Made by a program: the position numbers and the translations under genes. Shown here piece after piece: positions 1-8,178 of a stretch of 64,000 bases of DNA. The stretch is taken from positions 248,001 through 312,000 of the forward strand of contig QHVH01000001.1 in the NCBI GenBank assembly GCA_003222245.1. The letters are read 5' to 3'. The notes under the pieces are model-generated. The model saw only the letters and a list, made by a program, of their open reading frames with translations, had not been told where the DNA came from and ran no database searches. The DNA comes from Blastocatellia bacterium AA13 (lineage in GTDB: Bacteria > Acidobacteriota > Blastocatellia > UBA7656). Numbering within the stretch: position 1 is the first letter of the stretch; each line of letters opens with the position of its first letter.

Positions 1-554
1 GGACGTTCTTTTCAAACGCGGTAATCAGCGGCGCGAACAGCCTGGTCGGCAACAGCAACCTGATCACGAAAGTTTACTTTCCGAGATTGATCATTCCGAG
101 CGCCGCGATCGGCGCCGGATTGGTCGATTTCGGAATCGCCTCGCTTCTGCTGGTCGGCCTGCTTGCGTACTACCATTTTCCGGTTACGTGGTCGTATCTA
201 TTGCTGGCGCCATTGCTGGTGCTAACTACGATGTTTTCGCTTGGCATCGGTATATGGCTGTCGGCGCTTAACGTCAGATATCGGGACGTTCGTTATGCGC
301 TGCCGTTCCTTATTCAGATCTGGATGTTCGTGTCTCCGATAATCTATCCGTCCAGTCTCGTGCCACATGAATGGCGATGGATGATGATTCTGAACCCATT
401 GACCGGGATCATTGAAGGGTATAGAGCCTGTCTCTTTAATCATCCTCTTCAATGGCCGGCGTTAGGCTACTCGACGGCGGTGACTATTCTGATATTCCTG
501 TTCGCGTGCTACTGGTTTCGGAAGATGGAACGGAACTTCGCCGAGTTCATTTAG
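1..554 (+). CDS. ABC-2 type polysaccharide/lipid exporter permease, 5'-truncated
   Basis: Only the C-terminal part lies in the window; the reading frame is open from base 3, before the first internal Met at 87. The visible 184 residues contain the conserved TKVYFPRLIIP segment typical of TagG/Wzm/KpsM-like permeases, then four or so hydrophobic helices and a C-terminal basic tail. The family exports undecaprenyl-linked polysaccharides or related glycolipids across the inner membrane with a dedicated ATPase. That ATPase follows immediately, 8 bp downstream, so the pair forms one exporter. The substrate cannot be told from this fragment. I am confident of the family, less so of the cargo; O-antigen, teichoic-like polymer or another glycan are all possible. 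Confidence 0.85.
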   Translation, partial: TFFSNAVISGANSLVGNSNLITKVYFPRLIIPSAAIGAGLVDFGIASLLLVGLLAYYHFPVTWSYLLLAPLLVLTTMFSLGIGIWLSALNVRYRDVRYALPFLIQIWMFVSPIIYPSSLVPHEWRWMMILNPLTGIIEGYRACLFNHPLQWPALGYSTAVTILIFLFACYWFRKMERNFAEFI

Positions 555-562
555 CGCCAATT

Positions 563-1333
563 ATGAAACCCATCATTAAAGTCGAAGGCTTGAGCAAGCA
601 GTTTCGCATCAATCCGAGCGAAGCGCCTTCCGTTCGGTACGACACCCTGCGTGAGTCCCTGGTCCAAGCGGTTCGATCCCCGTTTAAACGCTTTCGGCAA
701 AATGGGCGAACGCGGGACGATATGATCTGGGCGATCCGAGACGTGAGCTTCGAAGTCATGCCCGGCGAAGTTATGGGTATCATCGGTCCGAACGGCGCCG
801 GGAAGTCGACGCTGCTAAAGATCCTGTCGCGAATAATCGAGCCCACCAACGGGCGAGCCGAGTTATACGGTAGAGTCGCAAGCCTTCTAGAGGTCGGCAC
901 CGGGTTTCATCCGGATCTGACTGGCAGAGAGAACGTCTTTTTGAACGGGGCCGTGCTCGGAATGAAGCGGCGCGAAATCGAGGATAAGTTCGACGAGATA
1001 GTGGCCTTCGCGGGAGTCGAGAAATTTCTCGATACGCCCGTGAAACATTATTCCAGCGGTATGTATGTCAGGCTTGCCTTTGCCGTCGGCGCGCATCTGA
1101 ATCCCGAAATTCTGATTGTAGATGAGGTGCTCGCCGTCGGCGACGCCGCGTTTCAGAAGAAGTGCCTTGGCAAAATCGACGACGTAACCCGAAGCGGCAG
1201 GACGGTCCTGTTTGTCACTCACGGCCTTGCGATGATCACGCACCTGTGCGAGCACGCACTTCTTCTGATAGACGGGCAAGTGGGAAAGATTGGACCAGCG
1301 GCTGAAGTTGTGGCCTACTATAACGAGATGTAG
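563..1333 (+). CDS. ABC transporter ATP-binding protein (Wzt/TagH-like)
   Basis: This 256-residue ATPase partners the permease just upstream. It carries the Walker A motif GPNGAGKST, the signature YSSGMYVRLAF, the Walker B run EILIVDEVLAVGD and the switch His in VTHG. The SSGM signature, the DEVLAVGD sequence and the long stretch before Walker A (residues 1-60, including SVRYDTLRESL) are typical of polysaccharide ABC exporters. The frame is open further upstream to 452, but that would overlap the permease by 100 bp; the ATG at 563 starts the family-typical MKPIIKVEGLSKQF. It lacks the long C-terminal carbohydrate-binding domain found in some Wzt proteins, so coupling to a capped glycan is not indicated. 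Its last 16 bases overlap the convergent diguanylate cyclase gene. Confidence 0.9.
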   Translation: MKPIIKVEGLSKQFRINPSEAPSVRYDTLRESLVQAVRSPFKRFRQNGRTRDDMIWAIRDVSFEVMPGEVMGIIGPNGAGKSTLLKILSRIIEPTNGRAELYGRVASLLEVGTGFHPDLTGRENVFLNGAVLGMKRREIEDKFDEIVAFAGVEKFLDTPVKHYSSGMYVRLAFAVGAHLNPEILIVDEVLAVGDAAFQKKCLGKIDDVTRSGRTVLFVTHGLAMITHLCEHALLLIDGQVGKIGPAAEVVAYYNEM

Positions 1334-2529
1334 ACCCTGTCTGCGCTCTGCCGAAGCGCCTTCGATACATGCTTTCTCGCGTACATTTTGGTATCCGCCA
1401 GCTCGATGGCTTGTTTTATGTCGGTCATCGATGCGAAGGGAGCGATTCCGGAAGAAACGGTGATACTCACCGGTGGGTTCAGAATGCGTGTTTGCTCCCG
1501 GATGGCCTCATTCAGTCTTCCTATCCGCTTCAGAGCTTCGGCTTCGGTTACATTGGGCAGCACGACCAGGAATTCGTCGCCTCCCCATCGAAATAGCAGG
1601 TCGTACGGGCGAATGACGGATCGAATAGCTCGCGCGACCACCCGTATAGCCGAGTCGCCCGCTCCATGACCGAGCGAGTCGTTAATGGGCTTGAGATTGT
1701 CCATATCGATCACGGCAACGCACCCCGACACCATGCCTTTTAGTACGTCGCCGCTCTGCTCAACCAGCGAGCAGAATGCGTGACGATTGAAAGCTTCCGT
1801 CAGCGGATCCATTCTCGCCTGGATCTCCAGGCTGTCTCTTGCTTTAGTAAGCTCGCGATTGGCGCCTTCTACCTCGTAGCGAAGGTCCTCCATAACCGCC
1901 ATCACGCTGCCAAATCCTAAAAGAATTTCAAAAATAAGGTCATAGATAAAAGTGTATTTCAAATACGCGAGCGGCGGAGTTCCTCTTATCAACGCATATG
2001 AAAAGACAGGCACATAGTGCAGGAAGTCGAGGCTCAAGAGTATCAGGGCAAACGACATTACCTTCAGGCCGGGGCTCGGGGATCCGCGGCGCCTGGGACC
2101 CAAAGTGAAGTAGGCGGCTCCGAAGAATAGGGCGATAATCGCCGCGTGAGGAATGAAGATCTTGTTGACGTCATTCGTCAGATGGGGAGCCGCGACAGCC
2201 ATTACCACGACCGGAGTCATCAGGTATATATGTCTCGCGGTGATCCGCTTGCCTGAAACATAATTCCTACAGCCCGCGAAAAAGAAGAATCCGAAGCCGT
2301 ATTCGAGCAGCATGTAGGCCGAGTAGAGCACCGACTGTAGCCCCGCGCGATTGAAGTCAAGGAGTAACGAGATCAACGCTGCCGACAGGCATAACCACGC
2401 GATAGTCCAATAGTCGAGAAACGTCCGTCTGATGGAACGGGTCATGAAGAACGTCAGCAGCGCGACCAGCACAATGCCGGCACATTGAATGATCAGGCTG
2501 CTCGAGCTTGTTAGAGTTGATGAGTCCAT
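1318..2529 (-). CDS. Membrane-anchored diguanylate cyclase (GGDEF)
   Basis: The N-terminal half (about residues 1-210) consists of six or seven hydrophobic helices, followed by a short coiled-coil linker and a C-terminal GGDEF domain. The active-site motif RWGGDEF is intact, and an RxxD allosteric inhibitory site (RPYD) sits exactly five residues upstream, so the enzyme should make cyclic di-GMP and be feedback-inhibited by it. No EAL or HD-GYP domain is present. The membrane part does not match a sensor family I can name and may read a membrane or small-molecule cue. I chose the ATG at 2529 over an upstream TTG at 2559 because it starts the protein just before the first helix; neither has a strong ribosome-binding site. 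Confidence 0.9.
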   Translation of the reverse strand: MDSSTLTSSSSLIIQCAGIVLVALLTFFMTRSIRRTFLDYWTIAWLCLSAALISLLLDFNRAGLQSVLYSAYMLLEYGFGFFFFAGCRNYVSGKRITARHIYLMTPVVVMAVAAPHLTNDVNKIFIPHAAIIALFFGAAYFTLGPRRRGSPSPGLKVMSFALILLSLDFLHYVPVFSYALIRGTPPLAYLKYTFIYDLIFEILLGFGSVMAVMEDLRYEVEGANRELTKARDSLEIQARMDPLTEAFNRHAFCSLVEQSGDVLKGMVSGCVAVIDMDNLKPINDSLGHGAGDSAIRVVARAIRSVIRPYDLLFRWGGDEFLVVLPNVTEAEALKRIGRLNEAIREQTRILNPPVSITVSSGIAPFASMTDIKQAIELADTKMYARKHVSKALRQSADRVYISL

Positions 2530-2559
2530 CGTCTTTACAAAAAGAACTGGACGGCGCAA

Positions 2560-3260
2560 GTGTGTTTATGGCTCGGACCCTGAGCCTTCCAGGCGCTTCG
2601 CATTTCGCCGAAGGAGATAACTCAATCCGTGCTCTCTTGGGCAAAGCGTGTGCCAGGCGGATTGTTGCGCGCATAACCTCCTAACGGAATTCCATTTACG
2701 ATTGAACAAGGCGCGTGACCACATATGCGATGCCGTTGCGCGGTGGGTAGAACGGAATCATATTGACCGGTTTGCGGGTGATCTGTTGATCAGATTGAGA
2801 GCTAATCCCGAAGAACTATTCGAACAAACGTTAAAGCGAAGGCGCGGAACATTACAGAGCGGCACAGAGAGCATTCAAGCGCGCGCCCGAATAAAAGGAA
2901 CAGGTATCAGTTCCGTAGCGCAGCCAAAGGCCGCTAGATATAAAGCTTCCATCTTCCTGGCAGGAGGCTACAGCAGGTATTCAGGCGGCAGAGATGGTAC
3001 TCGTCCGCAACCTCTTTGGTGGTTGCACGAGAACGAGGACCCTCGCACATCTGCGGAGCCGCATTGCGCGACGCGGCGCGGCTTGAGGCAATTCCAAGGT
3101 CTTAATACCGTGCGGTTCTATTCACGACTGCGATAAAGAGTCATTGTTCCTGAACGCCACACCGGCGACAAGAGCCGCGTGCAGGAAAGAACATCCCAAG
3201 ATAGCTTCGCGACGTTTTGAAGGCTAAGGAAGCTCGGGATGAGTATCGTCGTACGGCAGC
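2560..3260. other. Gene-free interval
   Basis: About 700 bp between two minus-strand genes. The open frames here (for example 2648-3136 on the plus strand) are Arg-rich, resemble no family, and have no ribosome-binding site. I see no tRNA, clear terminator or repeat. The promoter of the diguanylate cyclase gene presumably lies at its left edge. Confidence 0.5.
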
Positions 3261-4163
3261 TCAAATCGAATTAACGGGATTTCGCTCCAAGAAGCTAACG
3301 ATGTGCTCGGCGATCTCCTCGCCTTTTTCTTCCTGCAGAAAATGGCCGGCGCCTCTGATGACTATTTCGGGTTCATTAGCCGTGGATGGGATCAGTTTCC
3401 TGAAGAAGCGGTCCCCGCCTTTTGTAACTGGATCGCCATCCGAAAACACGACGAGTGCAGGCTTGGTCCATCTGGACAACGCATCGCGAGTCTCTCGCAT
3501 TTCGCGCGTTCCGGCCTGCTCAGGTTCGATCGGCACTAGAAAAGGGAACATCTGAGCCCCGGTCTTGTAACGTGCGTCCGGGAACGGCGCATCATAAGCC
3601 GCAACAATGTCGTTCGTTATGGAATCACGATCAACCGCGCTTCGCTTGACGATCAGTCCTATCGGCAGATCGGGCGTGCTTGTAGCGTAGTCGCGCCATT
3701 TCACGAAGCCTTCGGTCGGAGCCTTATCGCCTGTCGGCAAGCCTGTATTCATAATGACCAGGCGAGCGAACCGTTCCGGCATTTCGGTTGCGACGCGCAA
3801 CCCAAGAATGCCTCCCCAATCCTGAACCACGGCGGTAATACCGGTCAGATCCAACGCCCGGATGAATCCTTCAACGGTTGCGCGATGCATCTCGAAGGAG
3901 TACTCGCTCGGTTCGGTGAACTTGTCCGAGCGGCCAAAACCGATGAAGTCCATAGCGACGACACGATGGCCTTGAGAAAGGATCGGAATCATCTTGCGAT
4001 ATAGATAGCTCCAGGTCGGCTCGCCGTGAAGACAGAGAATCGGCTCGCCCTCTCCTTCATCCAGGTAGTGAACTCGAGCGCCGTTTATATCGACATAGTG
4101 CGGAGAAAAATTGAAGCCTCTCAGGTCCGTGAACCGGTGTTCGGGTGTTCGAATCAGCGGCAT
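3261..4163 (-). CDS. Haloalkane dehalogenase-like alpha/beta hydrolase (HLD-I type)
   Basis: A 300-residue alpha/beta-hydrolase. The oxyanion segment HGEPTWSYLYRKM (residues 46-58) and the nucleophile elbow VVQDWGG are those of haloalkane dehalogenase subfamily I (DhlA/DhmA). The nucleophile is Asp115, followed by the halide-binding Trp116; the catalytic acid should be Asp242 or Asp244 in SDGDP, and the base is His274 in GAGHFLQE. Such enzymes hydrolyse carbon-halogen bonds to an alcohol plus halide. Epoxide hydrolases share the fold, but the Asp-Trp pair and HGEPTW favour a dehalogenase. It is the last gene of the MoxR/DUF58 run, 57 bp downstream of the DUF58 gene, and may be co-transcribed without functional link. 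Confidence 0.85.
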   Translation of the reverse strand: MPLIRTPEHRFTDLRGFNFSPHYVDINGARVHYLDEGEGEPILCLHGEPTWSYLYRKMIPILSQGHRVVAMDFIGFGRSDKFTEPSEYSFEMHRATVEGFIRALDLTGITAVVQDWGGILGLRVATEMPERFARLVIMNTGLPTGDKAPTEGFVKWRDYATSTPDLPIGLIVKRSAVDRDSITNDIVAAYDAPFPDARYKTGAQMFPFLVPIEPEQAGTREMRETRDALSRWTKPALVVFSDGDPVTKGGDRFFRKLIPSTANEPEIVIRGAGHFLQEEKGEEIAEHIVSFLERNPVNSI

Positions 4164-4220
4164 CGGGTCTCTCCTCTTGTGATTCCGTTTCGCCTTTGCG
4201 TCCCGAGCCCGACGCGCGAA

Positions 4221-5705
4221 TCACAGATCTTCCATGAAAACGACGTGAGCGCTGCGCCACACATTTGCCGGAATCGTTCCTTTCGCGGCGGGCGTTATAA
4301 GCACTTTGAAGCGCCGCTCATCAGCGAGCGACGGTACTTTATCGATCAGGCGAGAGAGCCCGCCCGGCTTAGGCGCCGGAGGAGTCTTGCTCTCAGAATT
4401 GCCTTCCACTTTGCGGCGGCGACGAAGACGGCTGAAAAGCCCGCCCCCGCTTCTCGTTTCTTGCTCGACGCGATCCGGTTCGAGCTCCGCAAGGGAACGG
4501 AGCAACCGGTATAGATGGTCGAGACCGGTTCCCGATTCAACATTTCGATTTTCGGCGGATACGATTAGCTCTACGTCCGCGCGCTCGAGTATGAAATGGT
4601 TTGCCAGCGATGCCGCCATTACGACCGCTCGTTCGAATCTCTGTTCAAAAATGCGGGTCGCCTCACGGCCGTGAGGCAGGGAGCTGTCGATCGAGGGCCG
4701 CGAGGTGTCGAACACTATCGTCAATCGCCGTTCGTCCTCGCGGGTGTGCTCGCGCACCATCATCTTCATGGATTTCGCGGTGGCCTTCCAATCGATGTGA
4801 TGCATGTGATCGGAAGGGTGATAGCGCCGGATGCCGAACAACTCGTCGCCTGATCCGCGGATCAGACTGCTTACCTGTCCGGATAGCATCGGCAGCGCGT
4901 GATAAAAGTCGTCGAGCGGCCGCGGCTTTGGATAAACAAGTATGTCGCCGGTCGCGTCGACGTTGCGCCATTTCTTCAACAGGCCTGCCGGAAACTTTGT
5001 GGAGATCCGAAACGCGGTAATCGGATACCGGCCTCGCCGCCGGAACGTATGCTCCAATCTTTTTCGGGCGCTGGATCTGGCAGGCACCAGCACGAAGTGA
5101 GCCAACTTGCCGAGCTGTAGAGATCCGGCGCTGGGCGGGAGCGATGCCGCGTCATTATCCGTTGCCTCCTCATCGTCTTCGAGGGGTGAATTGCGGTCTT
5201 CGGTCAGCGCCTCGATTATGAGGCTGTAGCTCGGGATCAACTTCTTATGATTCAAAATGGTGACGGAAAGCGAGGCGGGTTCGCCGGCGAATACGTGGTC
5301 GGGAAAACGCAGTTGAACCGAAATATCCGCGAGAGTCATCCGAGCCATGAAATTCGCTGCGATGACAAATGCAAGCATCGCGGAAAGGATCAGGTAAAGA
5401 AGATTGTTGGCGGTGTTCCATGCCGCGAACCCGACGACTACGAGAAAGACGATGAAGAAGACGCCTTCCGCAGTGATGCTGGTTCGAACCGCGAACCTCA
5501 GAAATTCGAGTTGGACCTTGCGCGCTAGTCTTGGAATTATGTAGAGGGCGCCTATGAGCGCAAGTAACAGGGAAACTGCCGCCGCCAACCACGCAACCTG
5601 TCCCTGATGTTGTTCCGCCGCCGCGGAGCTGAGCAGGGCAATAACGAAGGACGTGCCAAGAAGCGCCAGAGTTACTAAGAAGTCCCGCCATGCGCGGCGA
5701 TCCAT
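4221..5705 (-). CDS. DUF58 domain protein, MoxR-associated
   Basis: A 494-residue protein with two N-terminal transmembrane helices (about residues 9-28 and 32-52), another hydrophobic pair near 80-120, then a soluble region with the DUF58 core. The diagnostic segment runs RRYHPSDHMHHIDWKATAK near residues 290-310, followed by a VWA-like stretch ending in FDTS. DUF58 proteins are nearly always encoded beside a MoxR AAA ATPase and are thought to work with it in assembling or activating extracytoplasmic proteins. Here the MoxR gene ends 8 bp upstream, which supports co-translation. Residues 430-460 form a basic, proline-containing linker, RRRRK-like, that is probably disordered. The molecular client is unknown. 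Confidence 0.88.
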   Translation of the reverse strand: MDRRAWRDFLVTLALLGTSFVIALLSSAAAEQHQGQVAWLAAAVSLLLALIGALYIIPRLARKVQLEFLRFAVRTSITAEGVFFIVFLVVVGFAAWNTANNLLYLILSAMLAFVIAANFMARMTLADISVQLRFPDHVFAGEPASLSVTILNHKKLIPSYSLIIEALTEDRNSPLEDDEEATDNDAASLPPSAGSLQLGKLAHFVLVPARSSARKRLEHTFRRRGRYPITAFRISTKFPAGLLKKWRNVDATGDILVYPKPRPLDDFYHALPMLSGQVSSLIRGSGDELFGIRRYHPSDHMHHIDWKATAKSMKMMVREHTREDERRLTIVFDTSRPSIDSSLPHGREATRIFEQRFERAVVMAASLANHFILERADVELIVSAENRNVESGTGLDHLYRLLRSLAELEPDRVEQETRSGGGLFSRLRRRRKVEGNSESKTPPAPKPGGLSRLIDKVPSLADERRFKVLITPAAKGTIPANVWRSAHVVFMEDL

Positions 5706-5713
5706 ACTTCACC

Positions 5714-6658
5714 TCAAAGCGGCACGCTGACGGTCTTGAGTATCTCCTGAAGAGCGGCTTCGGCTTCTTCCGATCTGCGAAGCCCGGTCGAATAGCGGGA
5801 ATTAACAACAACGCGATGAGCAAAGACGGGAACTACGAGCCGCTTTATATCGTCCGGTATGACGAAATCGCGGCCGCTGATGTAAGCAAGCGATTGGGAC
5901 CCGTGATAGAGAGCGAGGCTGCCGCGCGGGCTGACTCCCAGGTCGAGTATTTCCGATTCTCGAGTCGCGCGAACTATGCGAATCAGATAATCGATGAGAG
6001 AGTCCTCGACTACTACCTCTCGCACCTCCCGTTGGAGGGCCAGAACTTCGTCGCTGTGCATAACCGGCTTAATGTGCTCGATAGCGGAGGTCAGCGACTG
6101 CCGCCGCAGAATGTCTTTCTCATCTTCCGCGTCGGGGTATCCCATTCGCAGCCTCATCAAGAACCTGTCCAACTGGGATTCGGGCAGCGGATAGGTGCCG
6201 TGATGCTCGACCGGGTTTTGTGTGGCGAGAACGATGAAAGGCTTGGGCAACTGGTAGGTTTCCTGTTCCACCGTTATGTGGCCTTCGGCCATCGCTTCAA
6301 GCAGCGCGGATTGAGTTTTTGGAGTGGTGCGATTGATCTCGTCGGCCAGAACTACGTTCGCGAAAATCGGCCCGGGTTTGAACTGGAACGAGCCCAGTTG
6401 CTGGTTGAATACTTCGAGCCCGACTATATCGGAAGGGAGCAAGTCGGAGGTGAATTGAATCCGTTGAAACGTGCAATCGAAGCTTCGAGCCAGCGCCTGC
6501 GCCAGAGTGGTCTTGCCGACTCCCGGGACGTCTTCGATCAACAGGTGACCACTGGCCAAAACGCCTGCCAGAGCCAGTTCTACCACTTCCGGCTTGCCTC
6601 TTATGACGCTTTCGATGGTTGACTGAAGCCGTTCAACCTTAGGCGCGGTGGATATCAC
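5714..6658 (-). CDS. MoxR family AAA+ ATPase
   Basis: A 314-residue single-domain AAA+ ATPase. Walker A is GVGKTTLAQAL near residue 45; Walker B is ANVVLADEINR near residue 107, with the arginine-rich MoxR segment QNPVEHHGTYPLPESQLDRF downstream. Members act as chaperone-like motors for VWA/DUF58 partners. The start is GTG with GAGG about nine bases upstream. The gene heads the minus-strand unit MoxR-DUF58-dehalogenase. No transglutaminase-like or VWA gene, often seen in such operons, follows here, so the set looks minimal. Confidence 0.92.
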   Translation of the reverse strand: MISTAPKVERLQSTIESVIRGKPEVVELALAGVLASGHLLIEDVPGVGKTTLAQALARSFDCTFQRIQFTSDLLPSDIVGLEVFNQQLGSFQFKPGPIFANVVLADEINRTTPKTQSALLEAMAEGHITVEQETYQLPKPFIVLATQNPVEHHGTYPLPESQLDRFLMRLRMGYPDAEDEKDILRRQSLTSAIEHIKPVMHSDEVLALQREVREVVVEDSLIDYLIRIVRATRESEILDLGVSPRGSLALYHGSQSLAYISGRDFVIPDDIKRLVVPVFAHRVVVNSRYSTGLRRSEEAEAALQEILKTVSVPL

Positions 6659-7073
6659 TAATAAGATCCTCGCTGGCGCTCAATCAATAAGTGCTCATTA
6701 AATCTAGCACAGTTGATCAACGCCAGCGAAGAAAAGTTAGTTTGACAAGTTGTTCATCGAGGTTCGCAGCACGAGCGGAACCTTGCTCGCTACCCTTACA
6801 ACTTTCAGCAATCTGAACGGAGGCACGGCGGGAGCCTATGTCTAAGAGGTCCTTTCAGCCTGTCGAGCTTCGCGGGTCAAACTGTCCCTATACAGTTTAG
6901 AACAATCCCACTGGGGCAACCTCTCTTACTGAATGCCCCTGACAGACTGGCTTATTCTCAAGGTAGGTTACAAAACTTTGTAGTACAAAACTTTGTAGTT
7001 GCCAAATCCCCTTGTTGCTGTTCTAGACTAGCACCCGTCAGTTGTTCTCTCTTAACCTTCGGAGGTAATTTCA
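6659..7073. other. Divergent intergenic region with inverted repeats
   Basis: About 415 bp separate the MoxR gene from the small secreted peptide gene; both are transcribed away from it. It holds a short inverted repeat GTGCT/AGCAC (6691-6710), a perfect 7-bp inverted repeat AAACTGT-6 bp-ACAGTTT (6879-6898), and the operator-like tandem repeat at 6970-6999. It is locally richer in A and T than the surrounding genes. No coding frame is supported. Confidence 0.5.
6970..6999. promoter_or_regulatory. Two tandem 15-bp copies with ACAAA..TTTGT dyad, operator-like
   Basis: The unit ACAAAACTTTGTAGT occurs twice, head to tail and without mismatch (6970-6984, 6985-6999). Each copy contains the dyad ACAAA-AC-TTTGT, and extended to its flanks reads like TAC...GTAGT. 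Such TACA...TGTA dyads resemble sites bound by BlaI/MecI/CopY-type winged-helix repressors, which are common in Acidobacteriota. The site ends 74 bp before the ATG of the small secreted peptide gene, where an operator would sit relative to a promoter (possible -35 TTGCCA near 6999). No regulator gene of that family is in the window, so the link is inference. Confidence 0.35.
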
Positions 7074-7274
7074 ATGCGTAAACTGAAAAAGGTTGTAGCC
7101 GTTCTGATGTTGGTATTTATGTTAGGTCTTGCTGGGCCGCAAGCCTTGGCAGGGGATATGAATGATCCCCCAGGAGAAACAAATTCTCCTCCTGGGGAAA
7201 CTCAGGGTCCTCCTAGCTTTGCTGATTGGGCCAGTGTCTTTGTCCAGATACTTGGACAGACTTGGAGTGTCTAG
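7074..7274 (+). CDS. Small secreted peptide with PPGET repeats
   Basis: A 66-residue frame preceded by a strong ribosome-binding site, GGAGGT, seven bases before the ATG. Residues 1-26 form a textbook signal peptide: basic start (MRKLKK), hydrophobic core and an ALA-G cleavage site, leaving about 40 residues. The mature part begins acidic, has a repeated proline motif (DPPGET, SPPGET, GPPS) and ends in a hydrophobic, Trp-containing tail (residues 48-66). I recognise no family. The gene is more AT-rich than its neighbours and stands alone behind an operator-like repeat, suggesting a regulated exported peptide. Whether it is a signal, a toxin-like or a structural peptide cannot be told. A weak stem (7281-7287 with 7303-7309) lies just downstream. 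Confidence 0.65.
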   Translation: MRKLKKVVAVLMLVFMLGLAGPQALAGDMNDPPGETNSPPGETQGPPSFADWASVFVQILGQTWSV

Positions 7275-7400
7275 GAACTTAAAGCAAAGCTACTTGATTG
7301 ACTTGCTTTGATAGGTGTTGAGGGCAGCGGGGTTCGTTGCCTTTTAGAGCGACTACGGACGCCTCACTCATCAGCACATTCAGAGTTTACGACGTCTCGG

Positions 7401-7443
7401 TGAAGTAAAAAGGACTCCGGCAGGAATCCATTTTGCCGGAGTC
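7401..7443 (-). terminator. Intrinsic terminator of the haemoglobin gene
   Basis: A perfect 10-bp stem GACTCCGGCA (7413-7422) pairs with 7434-7443 across an 11-nt loop. On the minus strand the stem is followed by CTTTTTACTTC, giving the U-tract of a Rho-independent terminator. It lies 68 bp beyond the stop codon of the minus-strand truncated haemoglobin gene. Confidence 0.75.
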
Positions 7444-7511
7444 GATCAATGAAGTTGTTTGATCAAGATGGGCGGGGGAGAGTGGAGCGGTCCAACTCCC
7501 CTGCGTTTTGA

Positions 7512-7979
7512 TTACTGGCCTATGATGTCGCCCTTCATTCCGCCGAGCGCTCCAAGAAGCTCGTCCTTTTCGGTCGCGCCCACGTTGAATTTGTCGAGCG
7601 CCTTCACCAGATCTTCTATAAGAGCGTTGAAATCGGAATCGGAAATTCCCATTCCCCGGTGAGCCGATTTCATATCGCGCCCTTTGTATTTACACGGGCC
7701 GCCTGAAGCCTGACAGATCTGATCGACAAGCTTGCCTTTGAAAGCGTTGAGCGCTTTGGGATCGCTCGCGATCTTCTTGAAGAAGCCGTTTATGCGGCTA
7801 TCGCCTGCTACGTTTCCTACAAATTCGTTGACGACCGCGGTGATCGCGGGTTTGCCGCCCAGTCGCTCGTACAAAGACTTGACCGCCGGATCGCTCTTAA
7901 TAGTGGTCGACGCCATAGTGATCGATCCAAGAGCCAGCGAAGCGGCCGCGGCGATCACAGCAAGTGTTCTCTTCATCAT
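7512..7979 (-). CDS. Secreted group I truncated haemoglobin
   Basis: A 155-residue protein. Residues 1-24 are a Sec signal peptide (MMKRTLAVIAAAASLALG...MAS), and residues 34-150 match the group I truncated globin fold: SLYERLGGKPAITAVVNEFV at the N-terminus and the proximal haem-binding His in MKSAHRGMGI. The B-helix position usually held by Tyr in NO-dioxygenating trHbN proteins appears to be Phe (NEFVGNV). The globin should bind haem and O2 or NO in the periplasm rather than the cytoplasm. There are two Cys (QICQASGGPCKY) that could form a disulfide, fitting an exported protein. GGAGG lies nine bases before the first of two adjacent ATG codons. It stands alone, divergent from the sigma factor gene. 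Confidence 0.88.
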   Translation of the reverse strand: MMKRTLAVIAAAASLALGSITMASTTIKSDPAVKSLYERLGGKPAITAVVNEFVGNVAGDSRINGFFKKIASDPKALNAFKGKLVDQICQASGGPCKYKGRDMKSAHRGMGISDSDFNALIEDLVKALDKFNVGATEKDELLGALGGMKGDIIGQ

Positions 7980-8178
7980 TCAAGAATTCCTCCAGATTAA
8001 TGTTTGCCGAGATGAATCAGCATCAGACTTTGTCTTTAGCTGGTGTTCGGGTTATCATCGGCTACTCCATCTACGGGCGGTCATGACGAAACGGATTCAG
8101 AGGATCTATCGCCTGACGCAAGGAATCCGAATTGCCCGGCGACTACGTAAACACACACAACGGAGAGGGAAATAAAGG

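Noticed and set aside
2648-3136. Plus-strand open frame of 162 codons
   Set aside because: GTG start without ribosome-binding site, Arg-rich composition, no family resemblance.
5690-6622. Long plus-strand frame of 310 codons
   Set aside because: It is the antisense of the MoxR gene, whose motifs on the minus strand are unmistakable.
7281-7309. AAAGCAA/TTGCTTT stem after the small peptide gene as a terminator
   Set aside because: Only 7 bp, loop of 15 nt and no T-tract afterwards.
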